DNA from: Lysobacterales bacterium
GTDB taxonomy: Bacteria; Pseudomonadota; Gammaproteobacteria; Xanthomonadales; SZUA-36
Direction: 5' to 3'
DNA: 6,930 nucleotides
Assembly: GCA_029287515.1 (NCBI GenBank)
Contig: JARFQZ010000229.1
Coordinates: forward strand, 1-6,930
The notes under the pieces: model-generated
What the model saw: only the letters and a program-made list of their open reading frames with translations
Databases searched by the model: none
What the model was told of the DNA's origin: nothing
Part shown: piece by piece, positions 6,180-6,930 of the stretch
How the letters are laid out: every line of letters starts with the position of its first letter
How positions within the stretch are numbered: position 1 is the stretch's first letter
Translations under genes and position numbers: made by a program

Positions 6180-6930
6180 GACCTTCCGACTGGATATACA
6201 TCGCGCTGCTGGCGCTCTTGCTGGGCGGATGCAGCACGACGCAAAAGGTCACCCAGGTTTCCCCCCAGGAAACGGGCGGGGACAGCCGGGCCGAACAGCA
6301 GGGCCCCATGTACTCGGATAAGACTTACCGCGAGCTGGTGCGCAAATACACCGTCGACGACGGTGAAAAAGTGGACTACGAGGCCTGGAAAGCCAACGAA
6401 GAAGATATGCGGGCGCTCGATCAGCACATCGAACTGATCGCACGGGTCAGCCCCGCCAACCACCCCGAGCAGTTCAAGTCCAGGTCTTCCAGGCGCAGTT
6501 ACTGGATCAACAGCTATAACGCGCTGGTTTTACACGCGGTGCTGGAATACTGGCCGCTGGACAGCGTCCGGGACGTCAGGATTTCCTTCAGCTCGCGAGT
6601 GGTTCCGGGCAAGGGCTTTTTCTATGACCGCAAGATCACGGTCGGGGGGGTGGAAACCAGCTTGTACCAAATGGAGAAGGAAGTGCTGGCCAACCAGAAA
6701 GACCCGCGCCTGCACTTCGCCCTCAATTGCGGCAGCGAATCCTGCCCGGTGCTCAGGCCCTGGGAGTGGAACGACGAGGACCTGGACCAGGCGGCAAGGG
6801 ATTTCGTCAACAACCCGGAAAATGTCGCCGTGGAGGACGACAGGCTGATGGTTTCCACCATCTTCAAATGGTACAAAAAAGACTTCCCCAGTGATCTGAA
6901 CACTTACCTGCAGCAATTTGCCGACCCGGA
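6176..6930 (+). CDS. DUF547-domain lipoprotein (3' end outside window)
   Basis: The frame is open from the ATG at 6176-6178 to the window edge, giving 251 residues; the stop lies beyond. Residues 1-19 are a lipoprotein signal: a hydrophobic run IALLALLLGG, then Cys19 followed by Ser-Thr-Thr. Serine at +2 predicts outer-membrane sorting. A polar linker (20-48) leads to a DUF547 domain with hallmark blocks: YWINSYNALVLHAVLEYWPL (109-128), SVRDV (130-134), VGG (156-158), HFALNCGSESCPVLRPW (180-196) with Cys185 and Cys190, and FKWYKKDF (230-237). The domain's function is not established. Only a short C-terminal tail is probably missing. The start overlaps the radical SAM stop by 4 bases. A modest GAGG (6161-6164) lies 11 bases upstream, so coupled translation is likely and a shared envelope-related pathway is inferred. 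Confidence 0.9.
   Translation, partial: MRPSDWIYIALLALLLGGCSTTQKVTQVSPQETGGDSRAEQQGPMYSDKTYRELVRKYTVDDGEKVDYEAWKANEEDMRALDQHIELIARVSPANHPEQFKSRSSRRSYWINSYNALVLHAVLEYWPLDSVRDVRISFSSRVVPGKGFFYDRKITVGGVETSLYQMEKEVLANQKDPRLHFALNCGSESCPVLRPWEWNDEDLDQAARDFVNNPENVAVEDDRLMVSTIFKWYKKDFPSDLNTYLQQFADP

Noticed and set aside
6071..6916. Two minus-strand open frames of about 130 residues near the right end
   Set aside because: Both are antisense to the DUF547 lipoprotein gene, whose conserved blocks run continuously to the window edge.

Overview
The window is GC-rich, densely coded bacterial DNA, probably from a Gammaproteobacterium or a related proteobacterium. This rests on Tat and Sec signals, an outer-membrane-type lipoprotein and a periplasmic Mo enzyme with a cytochrome b partner; the taxonomic call is an inference from protein style only. 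I see no tRNA, rRNA, CRISPR array, insertion sequence or phage gene. Seven genes are called: two are cut by the window edges, and almost all carry an export signal or a membrane anchor.

Layout: (1) 1-1543, plus strand. The 3' end of an imidazolonepropionase-like amidohydrolase is followed after 38 bases by a classical short-chain dehydrogenase with an unusual N-terminal signal or anchor. (2) 1550-4608, minus strand. Read in the direction of transcription, this is a secreted six-bladed Kelch-type propeller protein, a small 88-residue exported protein of unknown function, a four-helix di-heme type cytochrome b, and a Tat-exported sulfite-oxidase-fold molybdopterin enzyme that overlaps the cytochrome gene. 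(3) 4689-6930, plus strand. A radical SAM enzyme of the tetraether lipid synthase (Tes/MJ0619) type overlaps, by ATGA, a DUF547 lipoprotein gene that runs off the right edge. The Kelch gene and the radical SAM gene diverge from an 80-base gap. The two left-hand blocks converge with only 6 bases between stop codons.

How the genes may work together: the cytochrome b and Mo enzyme form a plausible inner-membrane/periplasmic redox pair, passing electrons between the quinone pool and an unknown periplasmic substrate. The radical SAM gene and the DUF547 lipoprotein are translationally coupled and very likely share a pathway. The Tes relationship suggests C-H chemistry on a hydrophobic, perhaps lipid, substrate, with the lipoprotein acting in the envelope. 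Whether the Kelch protein and the small exported protein belong to either module cannot be decided from sequence alone. The radical SAM/DUF547 pair is the most promising candidate for an undescribed system.
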